Shown: positions 45,190 through 52,422 of the stretch, piece by piece
How the letters are laid out: the number at the start of each line of letters is the position of its first letter
Numbering within the stretch: the stretch's first letter is position 1
Translations under genes and position numbers: made by a program
Assembly (NCBI GenBank): GCA_900769405.1
Contig: CAAGGL010000010.1
Coordinates: forward strand, 211,362 to 275,361
Reading direction: 5' to 3'
DNA length: 64,000 nt
Source: an uncultured Alistipes sp.
Lineage (GTDB): Bacteria > Bacteroidota > Bacteroidia > Bacteroidales > Rikenellaceae
The notes under the pieces: generated by a model
What the model saw: the letters and a program-made list of their open reading frames with translations, nothing else
Told to the model about the DNA's origin: nothing
Database searches by the model: none

Positions 45190-46572
45190 ATGTTGCTGAG
45201 GCGCATAAAGTTAAGGGTTATGCTGATGGTCGTTGCGGCCGTCAGCATAATCTGTTTTGAGGCCTCGGCACAGGGTACGACGGCACGGATCTCGGGCGCA
45301 GTTTCGGCGGCGTATGATGGCACGGTGACGGTGCGATATGGCGCGGCGGAGCGACTCGGCGTGAGGCTCGATGCGAATTGTCGCGGTGGGCGTTTCGAGG
45401 TTGAGGTGCCCGTCGAACGAGTGTCGGAGGTTGCGCTATGTGCTGGTAGTGAGGTGCTTGCGCGACTGCTCGTTGCGCCCGATCAAACGCTGCACGTTGA
45501 GTATGCCGATGGCGAAATGACCTTCACGGGCTCGGCAGGCGCGATCAACGAGCAACTCAATAATTACCTGAAAAAGATGAACTTCCGTAGCTTTACGCCT
45601 TCGTATTCGGTGGCGTCGGCGGCGCAGTTTGCCGAGATTCTCGATCGCAATATCGAGATCGAGCGTGGGCGAATGTTGCGCGAACTGAGCGATGCACCGC
45701 AGCTGCTCAGGGAGTGGGCCGAGGCCGAAATTCGCTATCGAAATGCGGGCTATGCGGTTGAGTATCTGCGTTATAACAAAGTGTCGGACAGCGAGCCGAT
45801 GGCGACCTTGTACGACCGTGCGCGCTTCCCGATCGACGAGAAAGCGAACATCTGCTTGGACTATTTCGACTACCTCGGCAATATGGTGCGCGACTGCTAT
45901 GTTGATGGTTATCATTATGTTGCGGGCTTGAAGGCTCGTCGCAACTATGTGGACGCCTATGTTGCGGCGCTCGAACGAGTTGCGAAGTTAGAGCAGTGCC
46001 CCGAAGATCGTGACGTGATCGGCGCGATAATCCTCAATATGGCCTCTGGCGAGCCTCGCACGACCTTTGCGGAGGTGCTCGAACAGATTCACGATCGTCA
46101 ATTAGTTGGAAATGAGGTGATTGAGCACTTTGATGCGCGACCTCGCGGGCGTGCCGATATGCGTCGGTTTACCGAACATACGTTCGAGCGACTGCTTGCC
46201 GAATCGCACTCGAAGCTGATCTATGTTGATGTGTGGGCTACGTGGTGCCCGCCTTGTCATCGTGAGATGAAACATCTGCGAAAAATGGAAAAACGCCTTG
46301 AAAACGAGCCGATTGAGTTCGTTTCGTTGTGTGTTTCGTCGCCCTATTCGCAGTGGGCACTGACGGTCGATGTCCCCGATAATCGCTCGGCAAACTATTG
46401 GCTCGACGATGAGGCGCAGGCGGTACTCGATCGCTATATTCGTATTCGCAGTTTTCCGCGATTTTTTGTGCTGAGTGGCGGGCAGATAGTCAATGACAAT
46501 GTGCAGTGGCCGTCATCTAACGACCTGATCGACGGCATTTTGCGAGGTTATATCAACGATTTGAAACGATGA
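45190..46572 (+). CDS. TlpA-like thioredoxin-domain protein with large N-terminal region
   Basis: A 460-residue exported protein. A signal peptide (about 1-28, ending EASAQ) is followed by a beta-rich segment (about 30-115) like the N-terminal domains of Bacteroidota thiol oxidoreductases, a helical region (about 120-320) and a C-terminal thioredoxin fold (about 335-455) with an intact active site in VDVWATWCPPCHREMKHL and the cis-Pro loop IRSFPRFFVLSGG. It should act as a periplasmic thiol-disulfide oxidoreductase, for example in cytochrome maturation or envelope redox stress, but the partner is unknown. It overlaps menA by 4 nt (ATGA), so translation is probably coupled. Confidence 0.85.
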   Translation: MLLRRIKLRVMLMVVAAVSIICFEASAQGTTARISGAVSAAYDGTVTVRYGAAERLGVRLDANCRGGRFEVEVPVERVSEVALCAGSEVLARLLVAPDQTLHVEYADGEMTFTGSAGAINEQLNNYLKKMNFRSFTPSYSVASAAQFAEILDRNIEIERGRMLRELSDAPQLLREWAEAEIRYRNAGYAVEYLRYNKVSDSEPMATLYDRARFPIDEKANICLDYFDYLGNMVRDCYVDGYHYVAGLKARRNYVDAYVAALERVAKLEQCPEDRDVIGAIILNMASGEPRTTFAEVLEQIHDRQLVGNEVIEHFDARPRGRADMRRFTEHTFERLLAESHSKLIYVDVWATWCPPCHREMKHLRKMEKRLENEPIEFVSLCVSSPYSQWALTVDVPDNRSANYWLDDEAQAVLDRYIRIRSFPRFFVLSGGQIVNDNVQWPSSNDLIDGILRGYINDLKR

Positions 46573-47462
46573 GCAAATTCAAAGCATATCTTCGTTCGTT
46601 CCGCTTGCGCACGTTGCCACTGTCGGTGGCGGGCATAGTGCTCGGAACGATGTTGGCGGCCTCCGATGGGGCATTTCACGCGGGGCGATTTGCGCTGGCG
46701 ATCCTCACGGTGTTGCTGTTGCAGATCCTCTCGAACGTGGCCAACGAATTGGGTGACACGTTGCGCGGTACCGACTCCGACGCGCGTCAGGGAATGGTCT
46801 ACTCGTTGCAGAGTGGCGAGATCTCGATTGCGGCAATGAAACGACTGATAGTCTGGCTTGTAGCCCTGTCGGCGTTGAGTGGAGTGGCGTTGGTTGCCAC
46901 CTCGTTCGAGGCTCTATTCTCGCGCGAGGGAGTGGTGATGTTGGCACTTGGTGCGCTGGCAATCGTGGCTGCTCTTGGCTATACGCTCGGTCGTCACCCA
47001 TACGGTTATATGGGCTTGGGCGATCTGTTCGTTTTTCTGTTTTTTGGTCTGTTGTCGACCGTTGGCGGTTACTTTTTGATGTGCTGGCAGGTTGATTGGC
47101 GAGTGGCTTTGCCCGCCTCGGCTTGTGGATTATGGTCGGTTGGAGTGCTGAATATCAATAATATACGCGATATGGAGAGCGACCGAAAGAACCGAGTGAC
47201 CATCCCAATTCTGCTTGGCGAGCGTGGCGCAAAGATCTATCAATGCGTGCTCGAATTGTTGCCCTTCGTTCTGCTGACCGCCTATTGTCACTTGCGTCAG
47301 TCGCCATATCCATACGCCATTTTGGTCTTCTTGCCGTTGTATGTTGCTCATCTGTATGGCGTTATGCGAGCCTCGGGACGAGAGTTAGACCCTCGTCTGC
47401 CTCAGTTGTCATTGCTGACGATTGCCGCGTGCGTAACCTTCGGAGTGTTGCAACTGCTATAA
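46569..47462 (+). CDS. menA: 1,4-dihydroxy-2-naphthoate prenyltransferase
   Basis: A 297-residue UbiA-superfamily membrane enzyme that attaches the polyprenyl chain to 1,4-dihydroxy-2-naphthoate in menaquinone synthesis. The two Asp-rich motifs are NELGDTLRGTDSDARQG (first) and NNIRDMESDRKNRV (second), separated by membrane helices; about eight or nine hydrophobic segments are visible. It begins within the stop region of the preceding gene (4-nt overlap). Other men genes are not present. The gene marks a menaquinone-based respiratory chain. Confidence 0.93.
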   Translation: MSKFKAYLRSFRLRTLPLSVAGIVLGTMLAASDGAFHAGRFALAILTVLLLQILSNVANELGDTLRGTDSDARQGMVYSLQSGEISIAAMKRLIVWLVALSALSGVALVATSFEALFSREGVVMLALGALAIVAALGYTLGRHPYGYMGLGDLFVFLFFGLLSTVGGYFLMCWQVDWRVALPASACGLWSVGVLNINNIRDMESDRKNRVTIPILLGERGAKIYQCVLELLPFVLLTAYCHLRQSPYPYAILVFLPLYVAHLYGVMRASGRELDPRLPQLSLLTIAACVTFGVLQLL

Positions 47463-47483
47463 ATCCAACGACCTCTCCCCAAC

Positions 47484-47513
47484 AAAAAACCTGACCCCGG
47501 TGGTGGGATCAGG
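47484..47513 (-). terminator. Terminator of hpf (also facing menA)
   Basis: A 9-bp stem with one G-U pair (CCTGACCCC at 47490-47498, GGGATCAGG at 47505-47513). On the minus strand it is followed by six T (47484-47489). It lies between convergent genes. Confidence 0.85.
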
Positions 47514-47550
47514 CTCTTTGTCGTTTATAACTTACTTGGGGTTGTGCGGC

Positions 47551-47847
47551 CTACTTAGCCCACTTCTCCTTATGCTTTTCGATTTGCTTCTTGATTGCGT
47601 CAATCGACTGATCGACAGCCTCTTCGAACGTCTTGCACTGGCTCTCGGCCACTAATTCGTCGCCGGGCATCTGCACTGTGATTACTGCGACTTTGTTTCC
47701 GCGTTCGTTGTCCTTGTCGAGTTTCAGGATCACGTCGGCCGAAGTGGCACGCTCAGCAAAACGATCGAGTTTCGACATCTTTTTCTCTACGAATTCGACC
47801 AACTTCTTGTCGGCATCGAATTTCACGGATTGAATCTGTACGTTCAT
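47551..47847 (-). CDS. hpf: Ribosome hibernation-promoting factor, short form
   Basis: A 98-residue HPF/YfiA-type protein that binds the 30S decoding region and helps store ribosomes in stationary phase. The beta-alpha-beta fold is recognisable: MNVQIQSVKFDADKKLVEFVEKKMSKLDRFAER, then a strand pair (DVILKLDKDNERGNKVAVITVQMPGDEL) and a second helix (TFEEAVDQSIDAIKKQIEKHKEKW). It lacks the C-terminal dimerisation extension of long HPF. It lies 82 nt downstream of xerC and has an unusually good Shine-Dalgarno sequence. Confidence 0.95.
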   Translation of the reverse strand: MNVQIQSVKFDADKKLVEFVEKKMSKLDRFAERATSADVILKLDKDNERGNKVAVITVQMPGDELVAESQCKTFEEAVDQSIDAIKKQIEKHKEKWAK

Positions 47848-47854
47848 AATTAAT

Positions 47855-47860
47855 CCTCCT
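47855..47860 (-). promoter_or_regulatory. hpf: Strong Shine-Dalgarno sequence of hpf
   Basis: On the minus strand AGGAGG (complement of 47855-47860) lies 7 nt before the ATG at 47847. Such a perfect site is exceptional in this window, where most genes have A/T-rich leaders without one. Confidence 0.8.
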
Positions 47861-47929
47861 AATTACGTTTATATTAAAGCGATTCGGCCTTCGTCACGAA
47901 GCCCTTGTCGCAAGGTTGCTTGCCCTCGG

Positions 47930-48904
47930 CTACTTCTTCGTCCCCTGTTCCGCGGAGTTGCCTCGTTGGTGTGGGTGGGCGATGTTGTATGCCTGGCGAA
48001 TGGCAGCGATGCTGGTGTGGGTGTATCGCTGCGTTGTCGACAGCGACGAGTGCCCCAGCAGCGACTGTATCTCGCGGATATCGGCACCACCATCGAGCAG
48101 ATGCGTTGCGAACGTGTGTCGTAACACGTGCGGACTCTTGCGCCCACGCACGCCGTAAGCCTCTAACTCGTTATGAATGACGCGATAAAGCGTTGAATAC
48201 GAAATTCGCTTACCTTTCTGTGTTAAAAATAGTGCTTTTTCGTCAGAAATGCAAATATTTTGCCTTGAAATTGCACTGAGGTAGTCCAAAATCTTTTCGC
48301 GTACGATCTCGATAATGGGCACGATGCGATCTTTGTCGCCCTTACCGCGCACGCGCAACGAGGTGTAATCGCCCGAAAAATGGTCGCGATCAATGCCGAT
48401 CAACTCCGCGGCGCGCAAACCTGCGGTATAGAATAGTAAGATAATCAGCGAGTTGCGTTTTTGGTCAAAATCCTCGCTCTCGCAACGCTCCTCGCTATCC
48501 GTTGCGATTCGCTTCATTCGCTGGGTCGGGATCACCGTCGGCAGGCGCTTGGGCGTTGTGAGCTTGGCAATGCCGACGAAGGGGTTCGATTTGACAATCC
48601 CCTCGCGGTGCAGCCAGCGGTAGAATGTGCGCACCGATGCCAGCGTGCGGTTGATCGATGCGGCCGAGAGTGCCTCGCCACGCACCGAACGGTGGAGCGT
48701 GCTTTCATCTTCACGCGGCTTGCGCGAGAGCGATTCGATCCACTCACTCAGGTCGTTACGCGTGATCTCGGCAGGTGCAAACTCGCGCTCGCCATCGTGC
48801 GTCACGAACGCAACAAACTGCTCCACATCGCGGCGATAGTTGCGCACGGTGAGGGGCGAGAGACGTCGTTCGACGGTGATATATTCGACAAAACGGTTGA
48901 TCAT
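47930..48904 (-). CDS. xerC: Tyrosine recombinase XerC/XerD type
   Basis: A 324-residue tyrosine recombinase of the Xer type that resolves chromosome dimers at dif. The N-terminal core-binding domain (MINRFVEYITVERRLSPLTVRNYRRDV) is followed by the catalytic domain with Arg in YTAGLRAAELIG, the Lys hairpin region RVRGKGDKDRIVP, HVLRHTFATHLLDGG (His and Arg), GHSSLSTTQRYTH (His and the nucleophile Tyr). The whole pentad is intact, unlike the other recombinase in this window. The protein is slightly longer than E. coli XerC (298 aa) because of a linker insertion around residue 140. Whether it is XerC or XerD is not decided from sequence. Confidence 0.93.
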   Translation of the reverse strand: MINRFVEYITVERRLSPLTVRNYRRDVEQFVAFVTHDGEREFAPAEITRNDLSEWIESLSRKPREDESTLHRSVRGEALSAASINRTLASVRTFYRWLHREGIVKSNPFVGIAKLTTPKRLPTVIPTQRMKRIATDSEERCESEDFDQKRNSLIILLFYTAGLRAAELIGIDRDHFSGDYTSLRVRGKGDKDRIVPIIEIVREKILDYLSAISRQNICISDEKALFLTQKGKRISYSTLYRVIHNELEAYGVRGRKSPHVLRHTFATHLLDGGADIREIQSLLGHSSLSTTQRYTHTSIAAIRQAYNIAHPHQRGNSAEQGTKK

Positions 48905-48927
48905 CGCGCGTGCAGTTTGCGTACTGA

Positions 48928-48958
48928 CAAAGTTACAAATTTCCGCCCGAAAAACAAA
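48928..48958 (-). promoter_or_regulatory. Promoter for xerC-hpf
   Basis: On the minus strand: TTTG (complement of 48955-48958), 19-nt spacer, TAACTTTG (complement of 48928-48935), 23 nt before the xerC start. Confidence 0.8.
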
Positions 48959-49130
48959 AGGCGGGAGGGTATCTCGCGACAGCCTCCCGTCTTCAAGGGA
49001 TTTTCACCCTTAAAACTACTAACCCAAACTTAAATAAATGAAGAAACCTTTTGTTGCGGCACGGCTGGCGCCGCAACATCTGTTGTTGTCGCAAATCGTG
49101 TGCCACGTTCAACCGCCGTAGCCAAAAATA
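48950..49130 (-). other. Candidate small RNA between xerC and the PepSY-like gene
   Basis: No protein gene is convincing in the 300-bp gap. On the minus strand there is a TATTTTTG box (complement of 49123-49130; no clear -33), a perfect 8-bp hairpin (GTTGCGGC/GCCGCAAC, 49070-49077 with 49053-49060), a small AAGGG/CCCTT hairpin, and a terminator-like 7-bp stem (CGGGAGG/CCTCCCG, 48983-48989 with 48962-48968) followed by CCTTTTGTTTTTC. A 27-codon open frame on the plus strand (49038-49121) is unlikely to be a gene. A transcript of about 160 nt is suggested only. Confidence 0.35.
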
Positions 49131-49204
49131 ACACTCCGAACGACTTTTGCGACTTTTTGCACGCTATTTGCCGACGAGAGAGTGAACTTCAAAATTGTAT
49201 TACT

Positions 49205-49633
49205 ATGAAACGAACTCTTTTTTCGGCCATTTTGTCGCTCGTGGCGGTGGCGGCAATGGCGCACGACAAGATGATCCCTTATGCCGAGCTGCCGCACAAG
49301 GCGCAGGCATTTATCGAGAGCAATTTCGACCGCAACAGCGTGGTATCGGTGACCGAGGAGAACGACCGCCGCACCGAGTATGAGGTGCGTATGGCGGACG
49401 GCACGAAGGTCGAATTTGACGGCAACGGCATTTGGAAACAGGTGAGTGTGGCGCACGGGGCGGTGCCTGTGGCGCTGGTGCCCGAGGCGATTGCCAAGTT
49501 GCTGGCGACGAACTACCCCAATGCAAAGATCGTACAGCTCGAAAAGCGGGGTAGCGGCTACGAGATAGAACTCTCGGACGACCGCGAGATGTTGTTCGAT
49601 GCGTCGGGCAATCTGATTAAGATGGACGACTAA
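49205..49633 (+). CDS. Secreted PepSY-like (DUF2874) protein
   Basis: A 142-residue exported protein: signal peptide MKRTLFSAILSLVAVAAMA, then two tandem PepSY-like units of about 60 residues, the first around IPYAELPHKAQAFIESNF with YEVRMADGTKVEFDGNGIW, the second around VPEAIAKLLATNYPNAKIV with YEIELSDDREMLFDASGNLI. The paired helix and three-strand layout matches the PepSY-like/BLIP-type putative periplasmic proteins that are common in Bacteroidales. The function is unknown; PepSY modules are proposed to bind or inhibit peptidases or to be regulatory. The start at 49205 is chosen for the signal peptide. It is monocistronic and convergent with rnhB. Confidence 0.85.
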   Translation: MKRTLFSAILSLVAVAAMAHDKMIPYAELPHKAQAFIESNFDRNSVVSVTEENDRRTEYEVRMADGTKVEFDGNGIWKQVSVAHGAVPVALVPEAIAKLLATNYPNAKIVQLEKRGSGYEIELSDDREMLFDASGNLIKMDD

Positions 49634-49637
49634 ACAC

Positions 49638-49668
49638 AGAGCCGCGCCCTTTCGAGGAGCGCGGCTCT
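49638..49668. terminator. Terminator between the PepSY-like gene and rnhB
   Basis: A perfect 10-bp stem (AGAGCCGCGC at 49638-49647, complement at 49659-49668) then ATTGTTTT on the plus strand. Confidence 0.85.
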
Positions 49669-49681
49669 ATTGTTTTGCGGA

Positions 49682-50302
49682 TTAGAAGAGTTCCAACTGT
49701 CCTGCCGTATGGTTGAACGTCAGGCGGTGGTAGGGCGACAGGCCGTGGCGGGCGATTGCCTCGCGGTGGTCGCGTGTGGGGTAGCCCTTATTTTTCGCCC
49801 AGCCGTACTCGGGGAACTCGGTGGCAATACGGCGCATATACTCGTCGCGGTAGGTCTTCGCCAGCACCGACGCCGCAGCGATATTGGCATACTTGCCATC
49901 GCCCTTCACGACGCATTGGAACGGCAACGTCAGCGAGGTGTAGAAACGATTGCCGTCGATCGCCAGGAACTCAGGCTGCGGATTCAATCGTTTGACGGCC
50001 AGCGTCATACCCTCGAACGAGGCGTGCAGAATATTGATCTGGTCGATGCGCTCGGCCGTAACCTCCTCGACTGCCCACGCGATGGCCTCGCGTTCGATCA
50101 CCTCGCGCAGCAGGTCGCGGTTACGCTCGCTCATCTGCTTCGAGTCGTTGAGCAGGGGGTGGCTGAAATCGGGGGGCAGGATCACCGCAGCAGCAAAGAC
50201 CGAGCCCGCTAAGCAGCCTCGTCCCGCCTCGTCGCAACCAGCCTCGATCAACTCGCGCTGGAACGATGTTTCGAGCAGTGAGTGTGTGCCTCGCGCCGCC
50301 AT
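49682..50302 (-). CDS. rnhB: Ribonuclease HII
   Basis: A 206-residue RNase HII that removes ribonucleotides embedded in DNA and RNA from RNA-DNA hybrids. The catalytic Asp-Glu pair is in AGCDEAGRGCLAG; a second Asp lies in FLAIDGNRFY, and the last in NKGYPTRDHREAI. The Tyr that recognises the ribonucleotide junction is probably in the KTYRDEYMRRIA region. The gene begins 2 nt after the pth stop, so it is the last gene of rplY-pth-rnhB. Confidence 0.95.
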   Translation of the reverse strand: MAARGTHSLLETSFQRELIEAGCDEAGRGCLAGSVFAAAVILPPDFSHPLLNDSKQMSERNRDLLREVIEREAIAWAVEEVTAERIDQINILHASFEGMTLAVKRLNPQPEFLAIDGNRFYTSLTLPFQCVVKGDGKYANIAAASVLAKTYRDEYMRRIATEFPEYGWAKNKGYPTRDHREAIARHGLSPYHRLTFNHTAGQLELF

Positions 50303-50304
50303 TA

Positions 50305-50868
50305 CTACTTCTTATTATAGGTGTTCATCGTCATTGCCGCGCCCACCGAAACGAACGAGCGAATGGCGTCAACGGCCACCTTCACGCGCTCGGGCATCGC
50401 CTTGCGCTCCTCGTCGGTCCACTTGCCCAGCACGTAATCGACCTGAAATCCCTGCGGGAAGTCGCCTCCGATACCGAAGCGGATGCGCGAGTAGTTGTTG
50501 TGACCGAGCAACTCGTTGATGTTCTTCAAGCCGTTGTGACCGCCGTCGCTACCCTTGGTGCGCATACGCAACTGTCCGAACGGCAGCGCGATGTCGTCAA
50601 CGATTACGAGCAGGTTCTCAACGGGGATCTTCTCGGCATCGAGCCAATAGCGTACAGCCTTGCCGCTTAGGTTCATATATGTCGAGGGTTTGAGCAAAAT
50701 GAGCTGACGGCCGCGGTGTCTGCACTCGGCTACGGCTCCGTAACGTGCGGAGCTAAAAACAGCACTGGACGCCTCAGCTAAGGCGTCCAGTACTTTGAAA
50801 CCGATGTTGTGGCGGGTTTCGGCGTACTCGGCGCCAATGTTTCCCAGCCCTACAATCAGATATTTCAA
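50305..50868 (-). CDS. pth: Peptidyl-tRNA hydrolase
   Basis: A 187-residue Pth that releases peptides from prematurely dissociated peptidyl-tRNA. GLGNIGAEYAETRHNIGF contains Asn10 and the catalytic His20; LLKPSTYMNLSGKAV carries the conserved Asn, and VIVDDIALPFGQLRMR carries the catalytic Asp. GSDGGHNGLKNI is also a family hallmark. It lies 37 nt after rplY and 2 nt before rnhB, the usual rplY-pth arrangement. Confidence 0.96.
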   Translation of the reverse strand: MKYLIVGLGNIGAEYAETRHNIGFKVLDALAEASSAVFSSARYGAVAECRHRGRQLILLKPSTYMNLSGKAVRYWLDAEKIPVENLLVIVDDIALPFGQLRMRTKGSDGGHNGLKNINELLGHNNYSRIRFGIGGDFPQGFQVDYVLGKWTDEERKAMPERVKVAVDAIRSFVSVGAAMTMNTYNKK

Positions 50869-50905
50869 CTCGATAAAGGTTTTAAGGAGTTGTCGTTTCG
50901 GTTAA

Positions 50906-51484
50906 TTACTTACCGCGCTGCTCTGCTGCTGCACCACGGGTAGCACGAGTTACACGAACTGCGCAAACTGCGGTAGTAGCGGGGGTGAGCATAGTCAGGT
51001 TCTCGTACTGCAAGTCGCCTACGAAGATCGACTTACCAACGCCGAGGGTAGTGATGTCGATAACCAGCTCATCGGGCAGGTTCTCGATCATACCGCTAAC
51101 GCGGATCTTACGCTTGCTCAGAACGAGCTTACCACCGGCCTTAACGCCCTCCGAGTTACCGGTCAGACGTACGGGAACGTCGATAGCAACGGGCTTACCC
51201 TCCTGAACGCGGTAGAAATCGATGTGGAGGATCTGCTCACGAACGGGGTGGAACTGAACCTCACGCATAACGCCGATCTCCTTCTTGCCCTCAACGTCGA
51301 ACTCAACGATGTACGAGTTGGGCGAGTAGATCAGGGGCTTCAAAGCCTTAGCCTCAACCGAGAAGTGTACGGTCTCCTCACCACCATAGATAGCGCAGGG
51401 TACCATACCCTCGCGACGAACTGCCTTGCTGGCCTTCTTGCCGTAAACATCACGCTTAACGGCTGCAATCTGAATAGTTTTCAT
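50906..51484 (-). CDS. rplY: 50S ribosomal protein L25/Ctc
   Basis: A 192-residue bL25 of the long (Ctc) type that binds 5S rRNA. The N-terminal L25 domain (about 1-95, including YGKKASKAVRREGMVPCAIYGG) is followed by a beta-rich TL5/CTC C-terminal domain (about 96-185, including GKPVAIDVPVRLTGNSEGVKAGG). A short Ala/Arg-rich tail (TRGAAAEQRGK) ends the chain. The gene leads rplY-pth-rnhB and has a strong promoter. Codon usage is that of a highly expressed gene. Confidence 0.96.
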   Translation of the reverse strand: MKTIQIAAVKRDVYGKKASKAVRREGMVPCAIYGGEETVHFSVEAKALKPLIYSPNSYIVEFDVEGKKEIGVMREVQFHPVREQILHIDFYRVQEGKPVAIDVPVRLTGNSEGVKAGGKLVLSKRKIRVSGMIENLPDELVIDITTLGVGKSIFVGDLQYENLTMLTPATTAVCAVRVTRATRGAAAEQRGK

Positions 51485-51565
51485 CTTATGTAATAAGTGT
51501 TTAAGTTACTTGGGCATCACTCAACGACACGGATTTTCCGCACGTCCCATAGATGCTTGCGGGCG

Positions 51566-51596
51566 CAAAGGTAATTAATTTTTCCCAAAGCGCAAA
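51566..51596 (-). promoter_or_regulatory. Promoter for rplY-pth-rnhB
   Basis: On the minus strand: TTTG (complement of 51593-51596), 19-nt spacer, TACCTTTG (complement of 51566-51573). Confidence 0.8.
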
Positions 51597-51628
51597 TTTT
51601 CAGCAAGATAAATTGCTTGTTGGGCGGG

Positions 51629-52108
51629 CTAATGGTGCGTAGCGTCGCTTGTGGTCGCCATAAAACCAAGCGCAGGATAGAGCTTGATGCGCCCCTCTGC
51701 ACTCTCTGCCAAATCCATTACATAGATGGAACTACCATTTTTTTCATATTTATTAATCTCGACCCATATCGCGTGCTTGTCATTGTTTGCAACGAATTGA
51801 GCGAAATCAATAGTTCTCGACTTCAACTTTTTCAACTGCTTCGGGGTGATCTCAACTGCTTCGGCTTCTGCATCTCTAAATATGCCACGCTTTACCCACT
51901 CTCCATTTTTATCGTATAGATGCAGGTAGATATACTCCTTGCCGTCAGGCCATTCCATTTGCCCTATTTGAGTATGTTGAGTGCGCGAATCGACGATTAT
52001 AACAATGCTCTTTGCGAGTTGCTCTGCTTTGATATCGAGATCAGGCTTTTGCGCCGTAGCGCACAATGCCACAATGAGGAGTGCAATGGTTAATAGAGCC
52101 TTTTTCAT
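51629..52108 (-). CDS. Secreted protein of unknown function
   Basis: A 159-residue exported protein that I do not recognise. The signal peptide MKKALLTIALLIVALCATAQ is nearly the same as that of the OmpA-family protein at 30-31 kb. The mature part is mixed alpha/beta: EQLAKSIVIIVDSRTQHTQ, YIYLHLYDKNGEWVKRGIF, VEITPKQLKKLKSRTIDFAQF, and WVEINKYEKNGSSIYVMDL. The C-terminus is hydrophilic (TTSDATHH). No catalytic motif is visible. The start at 52108 is chosen for the signal peptide; a start nine codons upstream would begin inside the promoter -7 box. The gene is more AT-rich than its neighbours, which may point to recent acquisition. Its promoter has an unusual C8 spacer. Confidence 0.7.
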   Translation of the reverse strand: MKKALLTIALLIVALCATAQKPDLDIKAEQLAKSIVIIVDSRTQHTQIGQMEWPDGKEYIYLHLYDKNGEWVKRGIFRDAEAEAVEITPKQLKKLKSRTIDFAQFVANNDKHAIWVEINKYEKNGSSIYVMDLAESAEGRIKLYPALGFMATTSDATHH

Positions 52109-52132
52109 AGTAGTTTGATTTAGTGGTTTTTG

Positions 52133-52161
52133 CAAAGATAGGAAAAATTCCCCCCCCGCAA
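52133..52161 (-). promoter_or_regulatory. Promoter with homopolymeric C8/G8 spacer
   Basis: On the minus strand: TTG (complement of 52159-52161), 18-nt spacer, TATCTTTG (complement of 52133-52140). Eight consecutive G on the minus strand (C8 at 52150-52157) lie inside the spacer, so gain or loss of bases would change spacing, which is already shorter than the usual 19-21. Confidence 0.65.
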
Positions 52162-52211
52162 GAAAAATACCATCTTTTTTTGTCGCTCGGGTCGGTTTTT
52201 TTGGCGGGATA

Positions 52212-52243
52212 TTGCATAATTCGAGAATTAGTTGCTAACTTTG
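52212..52243 (+). promoter_or_regulatory. Promoter for the TPP-riboswitch/receptor transcript
   Basis: TTG at 52212-52214 and TAACTTTG at 52236-52243, spacer 21 nt. The riboswitch begins about 6 nt after the -7 box. Confidence 0.8.
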
Positions 52244-52248
52244 TGGCG

Positions 52249-52365
52249 ACATAAGGGGTGCTGAACCTCGCGCAAAGTTGCGGAGCGCTACGTGGCAATG
52301 CGAGAGTGTAGGCTGAGATTATACCCATTGAACCGAAACGGATAATGCCGGAACGGGAGGAGTGT
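52249..52365 (+). ncRNA. TPP riboswitch (THI element)
   Basis: The leader carries the conserved thiamine pyrophosphate aptamer core: AGGGGTGC (52254-52261), GGCTGAGATTATACCC ending near 52326 (the pyrimidine-sensing CUGAGA and the ACCC partner of GGGGU), TTGAACCGAAACGGATAATGCC (52329-52350, P4/P5, the pyrophosphate-sensing side, written here in two parts), and GGGAGGA at the 3' end. A weak P1 can form from ACAT (52249-52252) and GTGT (52362-52365). The P3 arm is extended (CTCGC around 52268 with GCGAG around 52310). The receptor ATG is about 58 nt beyond. No terminator is evident, so control of translation initiation is likelier. Confidence 0.93.
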
Positions 52366-52422
52366 AATTTACACAACATACCCCTTTTCAAACTATTGTT
52401 TAACTCAAAAACACAAATGGTT

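Noticed and set aside
49038..49121. A 27-codon open frame beginning MKKPFVAARLAP
   Set aside because: Too short, no recognisable family and it spans a perfect hairpin; no promoter at a suitable distance.
48959..49204. rpsU (ribosomal protein S21), often next to xerC in Bacteroidales
   Set aside because: Both strands were read for the basic S21 sequence and no such frame exists in this gap.
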